A stretch of DNA of 64,000 bases, taken from UBA2108 sp002713215. GTDB lineage: Bacteria; Bacteroidota; Bacteroidia; Flavobacteriales_G; Salibacteraceae. The position numbers and the translations under genes were made by a program. The first letter of the stretch is position 1. Each line of letters begins with the position of its first letter. This document shows positions 8,661 to 17,671 of the stretch, piece by piece. The notes below the pieces were generated by a model. That model was not told the origin of the DNA. It ran no database searches and worked only from the letters and a program-made list of their open reading frames with translations. The stretch covers positions 1 through 64,000 of the forward strand of contig CALAPY010000060.1 in NCBI GenBank assembly GCA_937891015.1, given 5' to 3'.

Positions 8661-11486
8661 ATGAATAAAATTATCACCCTTTTATCTTTCCTTTTTGTTA
8701 CCGGGGGGTTAACCGTTTATGCGCAAACAGGAAGCCTGGCAGGAACCATTACCGAAGAATTGGATGGCAAGTTAATTCCTGTACCATTCGCCAATGTTGT
8801 TTTGATGGAGACCCTGCAAGGAACAACAACCAACTTTGATGGAGGTTATAAAATTGATGGTGTAAAGCCAGGTACCTATTCCCTGGTTGTTTCTTTTATT
8901 GGATACAAACCCGACACCACTAAAATTACTGTTGCCGATGGTGAAAATAAGACCGTAAATAAGACTGTGGGTAAAAACATGGAAATGTTGGAAGAGTTTC
9001 AAATTGAGGCTAAGGTCAGTCGCGAATCGGCAAACGTTCTTTTAATGGAACAAAAAAATGCAACCGAAATAAAACAATCAATTGGCGCTGTGGAATTGGA
9101 AAAGAAAGGGGTTTCCGATGTCGCTACCGGTTTGACAAAAGTTACCGGAATTAGCTTGGTAGAAGGCAAAAGCATGTTTGTCCGCGGACTGGGAGATCGA
9201 TACAATTTAGCAACCTGGAATGGTGCTTTATTGGCTTCTCCAAATCCCGATCAAAAAGTTATTCCATTGGATTTATTTCCAACCGACATTGTAAGTAACC
9301 TGGCAATTGACAAGGTGTTTTCGCCTCGTTATTTCTCGGATTATGCAGGTGCCAGAATTGATATCGTTTCAAAAGATTACCCCGAAGAGCCCCTTTTTAA
9401 AGTTGAGCTGGGAACCAGCATTAATACAAGAACCACTTTTCAGGATTTTGAAGGCCGTAGGACCGGAAAGTATGAATACCTCGGTTACGATGGTGGAAAC
9501 AGGGATTTGCCTAATGAAATTGCTTCAATTAGCAACAATCAATACGAAACACCAAGGTTAGAGAACACCCAGTACCCTTATACCACTGGATTGAACAATA
9601 ACGTTGGCAAAGCAATGCCAGCAACCTCAATTGGGGTTTCCGGAGGCAATTATTATAAGGTTGGTGATGAAGGCGGAATTGGTTTCCTTCTTTTGGCAAA
9701 CTTCGATAACAAATACCAGAATAAAGAAGGTGTAGATCGTGTTTTAAAAGCGGACCGGGCAGTAATGACTGACTACAAATACAAATCGAGTGAGTACACC
9801 ACCAATACTACCACTTATGGCAACCTGTATTTTAAACTTAACAAGAAACACAGCATAAGCTTGAACGGGTTGTTTTTGAATAGTTCTGAAAACAATGCCA
9901 CAAGCCATTCGGGGTACAACAATGATCAAAGCAGGAACTTGATTACTTCAAGAAACCCCTATTTCCAGGATCAGATGTACAATGTTCAATTGGTAGGTAA
10001 GCATAAACTTTTAAGCCGTGATAAATTAATAGTTACCTGGAACGGTTCATACTCCAAGGCTAAAAACGAGGAAAAGGATAGAAATCAATTGGTGTGGTTA
10101 CAAAACGATAATCAGAGCTACGAATTCAATACGTTGGATTTAGCTGCTAATCACCGATGGTGGTCTCAGCTGGATGAAAACCAAACGAATTTCAATGCCG
10201 ATGTTGAGTATAAATTCAAGTACGCATCCGAAGAAAATAACAACAGCAATCAAGGACGGTTATACGTAGGCTACAATTACCTGAATAAAGACCGTGAGTT
10301 TGACTGGAGACAGGTTAATTACCGAATAGATCGTACCGACTCGCTTAGCCCTCTATTGGGAGAGGTAAATTACAACAACCCCGACGGGTATTTAAATCAG
10401 CCCAATTACGATGGGGGTTACTACGATTTCAAAGAGCAGAGCGACCCCTCTTCAAACTACTTTGGAAATTTGAATATCATGGCCGGATATGTCAATGTAG
10501 ATTATTATCTGGTTCCGGATAAGCTTCAGCTTATGGTTGGTGTTCGGGTTGAAAAATCGAAACAAATGATTCGATACAAAAAATTAGGTGACCGGTATTC
10601 CGATCCTTTTCGTGTAAACATTATCGACACACTAAACTTCCTTCCTTCTCTTGGGGGTAAGTACGTGGTCAATAAAACCTCGAATATCCGATTTGCATTT
10701 AGCCAGACCATGTCTCGACCTATGTTTAGAGAAATGGCACCCATTCAATACCTTCCTTATTTTGGAGGCGTACAGGAGCAAGGAAATGAAAACCTAAAGA
10801 ATGGCTATATCTATAACGGAGACATAAAATATGAGTGGTTTCCAAATTATGGAGAGATGATTGCCGTTACCGTATTTGGTAAGTACCTGAATAAGCCCAT
10901 TGAAAGAATTCGAATGGAGGCCGCAACACCTTTGGCCACTTACATTAATACTGATAAAGCCTATGTGGCAGGAATTGAGTTGGAAGTGACCAAAAACCTG
11001 GGTAACATAATAAAAGTAGATTCAGGATGGGTAAAAAATGTACTGATTGGTTTTAATGCTTCTTACCTGTATTCTCAAATTATTATTGATACTACTAACT
11101 CCACTCAGGGAAACATTAACGTAACCAATGTAAACCGCCAGCTACAGGGAGCCAGTCCATTCTTGTTAAATGCAGACTTAACCTACCGTCAGAACTGGAA
11201 GGATGTTAAAGTGGTATCCGATTTTACCCTATCCTATAACCTTTCCGGAAAAAGAATTACCGAAGCAGGTGTATTCGGCTTACCAGACATTTACGAACGA
11301 CCCGTAAATACCCTAAATTTTATTTGGAAGAATAGAATCAAAGAAAACTTCACAGTCGATTTCAAAGTGTACAACATCCTTGATCCTAATATTCAAAAGA
11401 TTCAAGAGTTTAGCGATAAAACGGAGGTCGTAAGTTCCTATCAATTGGGTATGACTTTCGCAGTTAAGCTTGGGTATACTTTCTAG
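8661..11486 (+). CDS. TonB-dependent outer-membrane receptor with carboxypeptidase-like N-terminal domain
   Basis: I prefer ATG 8661 (MNKIITLLSFLFVTGGLTVYAQ), a good signal peptide; ATG 8649 would add four residues. The mature protein of about 920 residues starts with a carboxypeptidase-regulatory-like domain (GSLAGTITEE ... VSFIGYKPDTTKITV), then a plug (SIGAVELEKKGVSDVATGL ... FVRGLGDRYN ... YAGARIDI) and a long aromatic-rich 22-strand-type barrel ending in YTF. It is not a SusC: the usual SusC plug signatures are absent and no SusD follows. A surface lipoprotein gene lies 157 bp downstream. Transport would be energised by TonB-ExbBD. The substrate cannot be read from sequence, but the divergent PhoB-like regulator makes a phosphate-linked substrate worth considering. 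Confidence 0.92.
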   Translation: MNKIITLLSFLFVTGGLTVYAQTGSLAGTITEELDGKLIPVPFANVVLMETLQGTTTNFDGGYKIDGVKPGTYSLVVSFIGYKPDTTKITVADGENKTVNKTVGKNMEMLEEFQIEAKVSRESANVLLMEQKNATEIKQSIGAVELEKKGVSDVATGLTKVTGISLVEGKSMFVRGLGDRYNLATWNGALLASPNPDQKVIPLDLFPTDIVSNLAIDKVFSPRYFSDYAGARIDIVSKDYPEEPLFKVELGTSINTRTTFQDFEGRRTGKYEYLGYDGGNRDLPNEIASISNNQYETPRLENTQYPYTTGLNNNVGKAMPATSIGVSGGNYYKVGDEGGIGFLLLANFDNKYQNKEGVDRVLKADRAVMTDYKYKSSEYTTNTTTYGNLYFKLNKKHSISLNGLFLNSSENNATSHSGYNNDQSRNLITSRNPYFQDQMYNVQLVGKHKLLSRDKLIVTWNGSYSKAKNEEKDRNQLVWLQNDNQSYEFNTLDLAANHRWWSQLDENQTNFNADVEYKFKYASEENNNSNQGRLYVGYNYLNKDREFDWRQVNYRIDRTDSLSPLLGEVNYNNPDGYLNQPNYDGGYYDFKEQSDPSSNYFGNLNIMAGYVNVDYYLVPDKLQLMVGVRVEKSKQMIRYKKLGDRYSDPFRVNIIDTLNFLPSLGGKYVVNKTSNIRFAFSQTMSRPMFREMAPIQYLPYFGGVQEQGNENLKNGYIYNGDIKYEWFPNYGEMIAVTVFGKYLNKPIERIRMEAATPLATYINTDKAYVAGIELEVTKNLGNIIKVDSGWVKNVLIGFNASYLYSQIIIDTTNSTQGNINVTNVNRQLQGASPFLLNADLTYRQNWKDVKVVSDFTLSYNLSGKRITEAGVFGLPDIYERPVNTLNFIWKNRIKENFTVDFKVYNILDPNIQKIQEFSDKTEVVSSYQLGMTFAVKLGYTF

Positions 11487-11643
11487 TCACTCTGGTTCTG
11501 TCAGATTATTTACAGGTTATACTCCCTTAACATAGCCCGGTTGATCTTAACACAAGCATAATCTTTTTATAAAATATCAAAAAGGCCCAATTAATAGGCG
11601 AGCTATTCCTTCGTATCAGATTAAAAAACAATCTTAAAACAAA

Positions 11644-12873
11644 ATGAAAAAAACAAATTCTACAGTAAAAACGATAATGATTGCAGCCCTTGGCCTGTCA
11701 CTTGCCGGAGGGGTTGCCTCTTGTAAAAAAGGATGTACAGATGCAAGCGCTACAAACTACGATTCAAAGGCGAAGAAAGATGATGGATCTTGTATTCATG
11801 CTGCTACAGGTTATGAGAGTAAACTGAACGATGGTTCTCAAACCGTACTTAATGCTGATATTACCAGTAATGTTACGCTCCCGGGTAAGGAGTATACGCT
11901 TTCCGGTGGTGTTCATGTTAAATCGGGTGCAACGCTAACCATTCCTGCAGGGGCGACATTTAAAAGCGATCCAAATGAATCAATTGCTTACCTATTGATT
12001 GAAAAGGGAGCTAAAATTATGGCCGAAGGAACCGAAACCTCTCCAATAGTATTTACATCAGGTACTTCTACACCAAAACGAGGTGATTGGGGCGGAATTA
12101 TTCTTTGTGGCAATGCTCCGGTAAATGGTGGTTCCAGAACAGCGGAAGTGGGTAACGTAACCTATGGCGGTACTGATGCAGCGGATAATTCAGGAATATT
12201 AAAATACATTCGATTGGAGTATACCGGAAATGCAATTAATGCTGAAAAAGAGCATAACGGGTTTTCCTTTAACGGATGTGGAACCGGAACTGTTGCCGAA
12301 TACCTGCAGGTATTTATGGGTGGTGATGACGGTTTTGAGTGGTTCGGTGGTACCATGAATGCCAACTACTTAATTTCTACTGGTTCTAAAGATGATAGTT
12401 TTGACTGGACTTATGGATGGTCAGGATCAGGTACTAACTGGTATGCTAACCAGGCGACCGATGAAGGTGATCGTGGAATTGAAGGAGACAACGACAGTAA
12501 AAACAATTCTAACTCTCCATATTCTAGTCCTAACTTATCCAATGTAACACTTAAGGGTAGAGGTGCCTCTGCCGGAACCGATGGAATGAAGTTAAGAGAA
12601 GGAACTAAAGGTCTTTTTACCAACGTTAAAATCATGGACTTTAAGGATGGTATTGAGGTTGAACATAGCCAAACCTGTTCAAATGCCGCTGGCGGTTCTT
12701 TGAAACTTACCGATGTTACCATTTCAGGAGCGAGCAAAGATTGGGCAGTAAAAAGTCCTGCCAATGCAACTGATTCTGTTGCTGCAGCAGGTATGCTAAA
12801 TACGGGAGTTAACGGAAACGGAACGGGTTCTGCTGATTTCTGGACGGGAAAATCCTGGGTTAAATCATTATAG
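11644..12873 (+). CDS. surface lipoprotein with CTDxxATNYD module and beta-helix-like body
   Basis: This 409-residue protein has an SPII signal (lipobox near GGVASC), then a short Cys-bracketed module GCTDASATNYDSKAKKDDGSC. The body is rich in Gly, Thr, Ser and Asn, with repeated short strands (TLSGGVHVKSGATLTIPAG, PIVFTSG, GDWGGIIL, LKYIRLEYTG, VTLKGRGASAG). This suggests a right-handed parallel beta-helix as in many Bacteroidota surface proteins. It follows the TonB-dependent receptor and ends at a strong terminator, so receptor and lipoprotein probably work together at the cell surface. The same N-terminal Cys module occurs in the lipoprotein at 56341-57156. Confidence 0.8.
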   Translation: MKKTNSTVKTIMIAALGLSLAGGVASCKKGCTDASATNYDSKAKKDDGSCIHAATGYESKLNDGSQTVLNADITSNVTLPGKEYTLSGGVHVKSGATLTIPAGATFKSDPNESIAYLLIEKGAKIMAEGTETSPIVFTSGTSTPKRGDWGGIILCGNAPVNGGSRTAEVGNVTYGGTDAADNSGILKYIRLEYTGNAINAEKEHNGFSFNGCGTGTVAEYLQVFMGGDDGFEWFGGTMNANYLISTGSKDDSFDWTYGWSGSGTNWYANQATDEGDRGIEGDNDSKNNSNSPYSSPNLSNVTLKGRGASAGTDGMKLREGTKGLFTNVKIMDFKDGIEVEHSQTCSNAAGGSLKLTDVTISGASKDWAVKSPANATDSVAAAGMLNTGVNGNGTGSADFWTGKSWVKSL

Positions 12874-12896
12874 ACAGATAACTTTTAAATGAAATG

Positions 12897-12936
12897 AAGG
12901 CCTTGCTTCTTTTGAAGCAGGGCCTTTTTTGTTTTT
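12897..12936 (+). terminator. Rho-independent terminator
   Basis: A 13-bp stem with a single G-T wobble (AAGGCCTTGCTTC / GAAGCAGGGCCTT) closes a TTTT loop and is followed by TTTTTTGTTTTT. It lies 24 bp after the lipoprotein stop and ends the receptor-lipoprotein unit. Confidence 0.9.
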
Positions 12937-12976
12937 ACCCTTGAGGTATGTGCTTTACCAGATTACCTTCGTCGCC

Positions 12977-13408
12977 ATGGAATTCTGGTTTGACCTGGGT
13001 TATTGGGGAATGTTTTTAGCTGCTTTTTTAGCCGCGACTATCCTGCCTTTAGGGTCAGAACCATTATTAGTAGCACTTCTTGTTGCGGGGCTGGACCCGA
13101 TCATTTTGTTAGTTACCGCAACCCTGGGAAATACACTTGGAGGCCTTACCACTTTCGGGCTAGGTTATTTGGGAAAATGGAAATGGGCCGAGCAACTATT
13201 CAAGGTCTCTGATCAACAACTTAAAAAGGCTCAATCGTATGTGGACAAATACGGAGTTTGGACGGCCCTGCTAACCTGGTTGCCGGGAATTGGTGACCCC
13301 ATAGCATTGGTTCTGGGATTTTTTAAATTGAACGTATGGAAGGTGTCTGCCTTAATGTTGGTTGGCAAGCTTGCCCGGTACTATTTCATTGTATTTATAA
13401 TGGAATAG
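12977..13408 (+). CDS. yqaA: YqaA-family small DedA/SNARE-associated membrane protein
   Basis: ATG 12977 (MEFWFDLGYWGMF) is preferred because an earlier frame start at 12929 lies inside the terminator of the previous gene. The 143-residue length matches E. coli YqaA. Recognisable features are ATILPLGSEPLLVALLVAG, TATLGNTLGGLTTFGLG, a cytosolic amphipathic part with Lys-rich helix, and LTWLPGIGDPIALVLGFFKL, then a final GKLARY helix. The family belongs to the DedA superfamily of envelope lipid-related transporters; the exact function is not settled. It is convergent with the methyltransferase gene. Confidence 0.85.
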   Translation: MEFWFDLGYWGMFLAAFLAATILPLGSEPLLVALLVAGLDPIILLVTATLGNTLGGLTTFGLGYLGKWKWAEQLFKVSDQQLKKAQSYVDKYGVWTALLTWLPGIGDPIALVLGFFKLNVWKVSALMLVGKLARYYFIVFIME

Positions 13409-13415
13409 ACCGTGG

Positions 13416-14069
13416 TTAAATGAGTGGTTTATGGTAAACCCGACTTTCCACCATCCCCGAGCAGAATTTTTGTGCGGCTTTAATTTTAAAACCCAATGAA
13501 TTAAAGGTAGGGTCCACATTGGGAAGTTTTTGGGTTTTAAGGTTTGCGGTTAGTTTAAAAAACCAATACATAGTTGAAATTAGTATTGAAGCTCTCCGGT
13601 TGTCCTTTCCGGAATTGACGAAGTCTGTATAAATCAGCTGCCCATTTTCTTTTAATAAACCTCCTAATTTTTTGAGCACAAGCTTTGCATCGTCATCACT
13701 AAATACATCCATGACAAAAGGTAGGACAATGGCATCGAACCTTCCATTCGAATTCCATTCAAGTACGTCCTCATTTATGTATTCAATGCCCTTAAATTCG
13801 GGAAACTTTGATCTAGCCAGTTCAATCATCTTGGCTGACTTTTCCACATAAATAATCGATTGTGGTGTAGAGTTAGATAAAATTGAATGTAGAATTTTGC
13901 CGGTTCCTCCACCTACAACCAAAACGATTGAGTTGTCCTGAATGTGATCTAAAAAATGAGATTGGGCTTGTTGGAGTTGTTGGCGAAAAACAAGTTTTTG
14001 TAAAAAATCGTAATAGGGTGCAATCTTGCTAAAATCCGTCCCATTAACAGAGTTATTAACAAACCCCAT
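13416..14069 (-). CDS. class I SAM-dependent methyltransferase
   Basis: This 217-residue protein has the Rossmann motif I LVVGGGTGKIL (about 50-60), an acidic residue after the second strand (IIYVEKSAKMIELARSKFP), and motif GRFDAIVLPFVMDVF. A C-terminal part resembles UbiE/Methyltransf_11 members. The substrate is unknown. It lies on the same strand as hemL and the 56-aa gene, 19 bp beyond the latter, so it may be transcribed from the promoter predicted at 14279-14309. Confidence 0.85.
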   Translation of the reverse strand: MGFVNNSVNGTDFSKIAPYYDFLQKLVFRQQLQQAQSHFLDHIQDNSIVLVVGGGTGKILHSILSNSTPQSIIYVEKSAKMIELARSKFPEFKGIEYINEDVLEWNSNGRFDAIVLPFVMDVFSDDDAKLVLKKLGGLLKENGQLIYTDFVNSGKDNRRASILISTMYWFFKLTANLKTQKLPNVDPTFNSLGFKIKAAQKFCSGMVESRVYHKPLI

Positions 14070-14088
14070 GAGGCTGGTATTTTACCAA

Positions 14089-14259
14089 TTAAACAAATAG
14101 GTGCTCCAAGTCGTCTTTCGAGTACCTGTATTTTTCTTTTAACTCAACTTCCTGAATGTACTTGAAAGAAGCTCCTTCGAGGCCAAAAAGCGCCTCGCTT
14201 TTCCTTCTTTTCTTAAGCTTTCGAGGAATTCGAATCTTTTTTATTGAATTTAAGGTCAT
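14089..14259 (-). CDS. 56-aa basic protein, unannotated size class
   Basis: An ATG at 14259 opens a 56-codon frame: MTLNSIKKIRIPRKLKKRRK, then SEALFGLEGASFKYIQEVEL and a charged end finishing LEHLFV. The N-terminal third is strongly basic and the rest forms a plausible amphipathic helix. A Bacteroidota-type promoter is visible just upstream, at the end of hemL, with a palindrome between promoter and start. It sits between hemL and a methyltransferase gene on the same strand. The basic front could bind RNA or DNA, but I recognise no family. Confidence 0.55.
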   Translation of the reverse strand: MTLNSIKKIRIPRKLKKRRKSEALFGLEGASFKYIQEVELKEKYRYSKDDLEHLFV

Positions 14260-14278
14260 AACAGTTCTGTCTGAACTG

Positions 14279-14309
14279 CAAAAGTAAGCATTTTATCCCT
14301 CATTATCAA
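14279..14309 (-). promoter_or_regulatory. predicted Bacteroidota promoter for the 56-aa gene
   Basis: Read on the minus strand, TTG (14309-14307), a 20-nt spacer, and TACTTTTG (14286-14279) match the TTG...TAnnTTTG pattern. The expected start of transcription is close to the palindrome CAGTTC-AGACA-GAACTG at 14278-14262, immediately before the ATG at 14259. The palindrome could be an operator or a 5' hairpin. Confidence 0.45.
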
Positions 14310-15588
14310 GGGCTTGCCTTATCGAATTATTAAGAACTTGTGCCGCTTGGGTTAAGTCCTCGTCAGAATGAGCCGAACTCACGAACCCGACCTCGTATCC
14401 CGAAGGGCCTAAATAAACCCCGTTTTCAAGAACGAGTTCATACAACTTTTTAAAGAAACTCATCTTTTCAGCCTCAATTTCGGAGGCTTTGGTAATTCGT
14501 TCGCTGCTAAACGAAAGCCAGTAAATCGACCCAATATGTTGAACGTGAAAACCACTCTCAAGTGAAATTCCATCAGTTACCTGTTCAACGAATTTTTGGG
14601 TTTTATTAGCAAGTTCCTTATAGAAATTGGGCTTCAAACATTCTTTAAGTGTGGCAATTCCGGCCCGCATGGCAACTGGATTTCCGGAAAGAGTTCCTGC
14701 CTGATAAACCGGACCATCCGGGGCAATGTGTCCCATTATTTCTTCACTCGAGGCATAAGCTCCAACGGGTAGCCCACCACCTATTATTTTACCATAGGTT
14801 AGAATATCAGGCTGAATGTTATACAAACCAGCAGCACCTTCAAAACCAACTCTAAAGCCACTGATTACTTCATCAAAAATCAATAGAATATCGTTTTCCC
14901 TTGTAATGTCTCTAAGGAAATTTAAATACTCAACATCCTGGATAAGTAAACCATTATTCGCTGGAATAGGTTCTATGATAATGCAAGCCAAATCGTCACC
15001 ATGTTCCCGAATGGCAGCTTCAATGGCTTCTCTATTGTTTAGGGGAGCAACCAGCGTTTCGTTTACAAATGCTTCAGGAATTCCGGCAGAAGAGGAGTTT
15101 CCGAGAGTGACTAGTCCCGAACCGGCATTAACCAACAAGGCATCGGTATGGCCATGGTAACAGCCTTCGAATTTTAGAATTTTGTTTTTTCCAGTATATC
15201 CTCTGGCCAGTCGAATGGCAGACATAACTGCCTCGGTACCACTATTTACAAAACGAATTTTTTCGATAAACCGATTGTTGGAGACGATTAAATCGCCCAA
15301 TTCATTTTCCAGGGCCGTTGGAGCACCAAAAGAAGTTCCCTTATCCAATGTTTCCACAATAGCATTACGAACACCGCCATGGTTATGTCCAAGAATAAGA
15401 GGTCCCCATGAACAACAAAAATCAATGTATTGATTCCCATCTACATCCCAAATTTTGCTTCCCTCTCCACGATCAATAAATACAGGATCTCCCTTAACTG
15501 ATTTAAAGGCTCTTACCGGTGAATTTACACCTCCCGGAAAAAGTGTTTTTGCTTTGCTGTATAGTTTATCGGAAATTTCTCTCTTCAT
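14293..15588 (-). CDS. hemL: glutamate-1-semialdehyde 2,1-aminomutase
   Basis: This enzyme converts glutamate-1-semialdehyde to 5-aminolevulinate in the C5 route to haem. The 431-residue length fits the family. Typical segments are LFPGGVNSPVRAFKSV at the N-terminus, NSGTEAVMSAIRLARG (115-130), HGHTDALL, IFDEVISGFR (237-246), and the PLP lysine Lys267 in LTYGKIIGGGLPVGAY. It works with the glutamyl-tRNA reductase encoded at 57359-58597, which is 43 kb away rather than adjacent. Confidence 0.97.
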   Translation of the reverse strand: MKREISDKLYSKAKTLFPGGVNSPVRAFKSVKGDPVFIDRGEGSKIWDVDGNQYIDFCCSWGPLILGHNHGGVRNAIVETLDKGTSFGAPTALENELGDLIVSNNRFIEKIRFVNSGTEAVMSAIRLARGYTGKNKILKFEGCYHGHTDALLVNAGSGLVTLGNSSSAGIPEAFVNETLVAPLNNREAIEAAIREHGDDLACIIIEPIPANNGLLIQDVEYLNFLRDITRENDILLIFDEVISGFRVGFEGAAGLYNIQPDILTYGKIIGGGLPVGAYASSEEIMGHIAPDGPVYQAGTLSGNPVAMRAGIATLKECLKPNFYKELANKTQKFVEQVTDGISLESGFHVQHIGSIYWLSFSSERITKASEIEAEKMSFFKKLYELVLENGVYLGPSGYEVGFVSSAHSDEDLTQAAQVLNNSIRQALDNEG

Positions 15589-15697
15589 AATTCCTTTACT
15601 CTAGTGTCAAAGGCTTTGCTACCTTTGGCGGCTGGCAAAATTAGTAGGAATCTTTGGTTGGGTTTCATAATTATTTAAGTGATTATTTTATAAGAGT

Positions 15698-16975
15698 ATG
15701 GATTTTAAATTCGAATTGGATTTCGCAAGGGAAATGGACAGAAAAGATCCTCTTCAGCGTTACAGAAAGGAATTTTTGTTTCCTCAACATCAAGGCAGAG
15801 ACTCAATTTATTTTACCGGAAATAGTCTTGGTTTGCAACCACGCAAAGCTAGGGAAGCACTTCAGCAGGAACTCAACGATTGGGAAAAATATGGGGTAGA
15901 AGGTCACTTCGATGCTAAACACCCCTGGTTTTCTTATCATGAAATGTTTGCCGAACCCCTGGCCAGGTTGGTTGGAGCTAAACCCACAGAGGTGGTAGCC
16001 ATGAACGGATTAACGACGAATTTGCATTTGATGATGGTTTCATTTTATCGACCAACCAAAGAGCGCTATAAAATCATTTGCGAAGCAAAGGCATTTCCCA
16101 GTGATTTATATGCACTCGAAAGTCAGGCAAGGCATCACGGACTAAACCCTGATGATACCATTATAGCGTTAGAACCTCGGGAGGATGAACATACATTAAG
16201 AACGGAAGACGTTTTAAAAGCAATTAAAGATACCGGCAGTGAGTTGGCATTGGTAATGATAGGAGGTGTAAATTATTATACCGGGCAAGTTTTTGATATG
16301 GAAACGGTCACAGCTTCCGGTCATGAAGTAGGTGCCAATGTTGGTTGGGACTTGGCACATGCTGCTGGAAATATACCCCTTCATTTGCACGATTGGGGTG
16401 TCGATTTTGCCTGTTGGTGTTCTTATAAATACCTGAACTCAGGCCCCGGAAGTGTTTCGGGTGTATTTGTTCATGAAAAGCATTGTAAAAACAAAGACTT
16501 ACCACGTTTTGCTGGCTGGTGGGGACACGATAAAGAGACCCGGTTTTTAATGGAAAAGGGATTTACCCCCACGCCAACAGCAGAGTCCTGGCAATTGAGC
16601 AATGCCCCGGTTTTAGCTATGGCAGTTCATAAAGTAGCACTGGATTTGCACGATGAAGTTGGTATAGAAAAACTTCGCGAAAAGTCGGTACAATTAACCG
16701 CCTACCTCGAGTTTATTATTCGCGAAGTATCGAACCAATCGGCGAGCTCTTACTTTGAAATAATTACGCCTGAACAACCCAAAGAAAGAGGATGTCAATT
16801 ATCGATATTGGCTCATGGCTTAGGCCGTCCATTATTCGATAAGCTAACTCAGGGTGGTGTAATTGCCGACTGGCGTGAACCAAATGTGATTAGGATAGCA
16901 CCAGTTCCCATATACAACTCATTTGAGGATTGTTTTAGGTTTGGAGAAATATTATCTTCGGCTACTCAAAATTAA
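15698..16975 (+). CDS. kynU: kynureninase
   Basis: This PLP enzyme cleaves kynurenine or 3-hydroxykynurenine to anthranilate or 3-hydroxyanthranilate plus alanine. The 425-residue protein opens with the family signature IYFTGNSLGLQPRKA (37-51), has NGLTTNLHLMM, GWDLAHAAGN, and the PLP lysine Lys244 in CWCSYKYLNSGPGS, plus the C-terminal GVIADWREPNVIRIAPVP. A GNAT gene follows with no gap and kynurenine 3-monooxygenase lies downstream, so the cluster can turn kynurenine into 3-hydroxyanthranilate, the NAD precursor branch. Confidence 0.97.
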   Translation: MDFKFELDFAREMDRKDPLQRYRKEFLFPQHQGRDSIYFTGNSLGLQPRKAREALQQELNDWEKYGVEGHFDAKHPWFSYHEMFAEPLARLVGAKPTEVVAMNGLTTNLHLMMVSFYRPTKERYKIICEAKAFPSDLYALESQARHHGLNPDDTIIALEPREDEHTLRTEDVLKAIKDTGSELALVMIGGVNYYTGQVFDMETVTASGHEVGANVGWDLAHAAGNIPLHLHDWGVDFACWCSYKYLNSGPGSVSGVFVHEKHCKNKDLPRFAGWWGHDKETRFLMEKGFTPTPTAESWQLSNAPVLAMAVHKVALDLHDEVGIEKLREKSVQLTAYLEFIIREVSNQSASSYFEIITPEQPKERGCQLSILAHGLGRPLFDKLTQGGVIADWREPNVIRIAPVPIYNSFEDCFRFGEILSSATQN

Positions 16976-17500
16976 TTGGTGAAGAAAATACTCGAAACAG
17001 AACGTTTTTATCTAAGGGAATTAACACCCGATGATGCACCAATGTTTTATTCTTTAAACCTAGATCCGGAAGTAACGCGGTATACGGGAGACTCTGCTTT
17101 TCACAGTATTGCAGAGGCGATGGACTTTCTGGAAAATTATAAGGATTACGAATTGAATGGATTTGGCCGCTGGGCTATTATTGAGAAAGAAACGAATGAA
17201 GCCTGGGGTTGGTGCGGATTAAAAAAGCGCGAATCGGGAGACATTGATATGGGCTACCGCATTTTCCATGATAAGTGGGGCAAAGGATGTGCTACAGAAT
17301 GTGGAAAAGCATGTGTTAAACATGCGTTTGAGACGTTGAAGTTAAATGAGCTTATAGCTGAGGCTGTAATTGAAAATAAGGCTTCATTTAGAGTTATGGA
17401 ACGCCTGGGATTTAAGTTTTGGAAAAATGGACGTGATCATGATTACGACACTTCAATTTATCGGTTGCGCAAGGAAGAGTTTGAAGCCATGAACAACTGA
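16976..17500 (+). CDS. GNAT-family acetyltransferase, RimJ/RimL type
   Basis: The frame begins directly after the kynU stop with TTG at 16976 or GTG at 16979; no ATG fits. The 174-residue protein has ILETERFYLRELTPDDAPMF at the N-terminus, an acetyl-CoA loop DKWGKGCATECGKACVKHAF, and the GNAT ending ENKASFRVMERLGFKFWKNG. RimJ/RimL-type members acetylate protein N-termini or small amines. Its placement between kynU and kmo suggests a substrate related to kynurenine catabolism or simple co-transcription; the sequence does not decide. Confidence 0.85.
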   Translation: MVKKILETERFYLRELTPDDAPMFYSLNLDPEVTRYTGDSAFHSIAEAMDFLENYKDYELNGFGRWAIIEKETNEAWGWCGLKKRESGDIDMGYRIFHDKWGKGCATECGKACVKHAFETLKLNELIAEAVIENKASFRVMERLGFKFWKNGRDHDYDTSIYRLRKEEFEAMNN

Positions 17501-17554
17501 TTTATATCAGCTAACGACTCATTGCGTTTTCATACGTTTGGTACAATTATTAGG

Positions 17555-17671
17555 ATGTTAAAGATTTTCGGAATATTGATATTGGGATTAGTGATTTTCC
17601 GAATTTTTTCCAGGGTTAGGCAACAAGAGCCGAAAAAAAGCAATTATTTTAAAAGAAAATTTCACGAGTAG
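17555..17671 (+). CDS. 38-aa single-pass membrane protein upstream of kmo
   Basis: ATG 17555 opens MLKIFGILILGLVIFRIF, a membrane helix, then SRVRQQEPKKSNYFKRKFHE, a basic cytosolic tail. Its stop codon TAG (17669-17671) is directly followed by the kmo ATG, which argues for translational coupling. Small proteins with one N-terminal helix and basic tail are common in Bacteroidota (DUF4834-like), though I cannot assign the family. Confidence 0.55.
   Translation: MLKIFGILILGLVIFRIFSRVRQQEPKKSNYFKRKFHE

Noticed and set aside
15636..15643. TAATTTTG on the minus strand as the hemL promoter.
   Set aside because: The -7 box fits but there is no TTG at any acceptable distance upstream.
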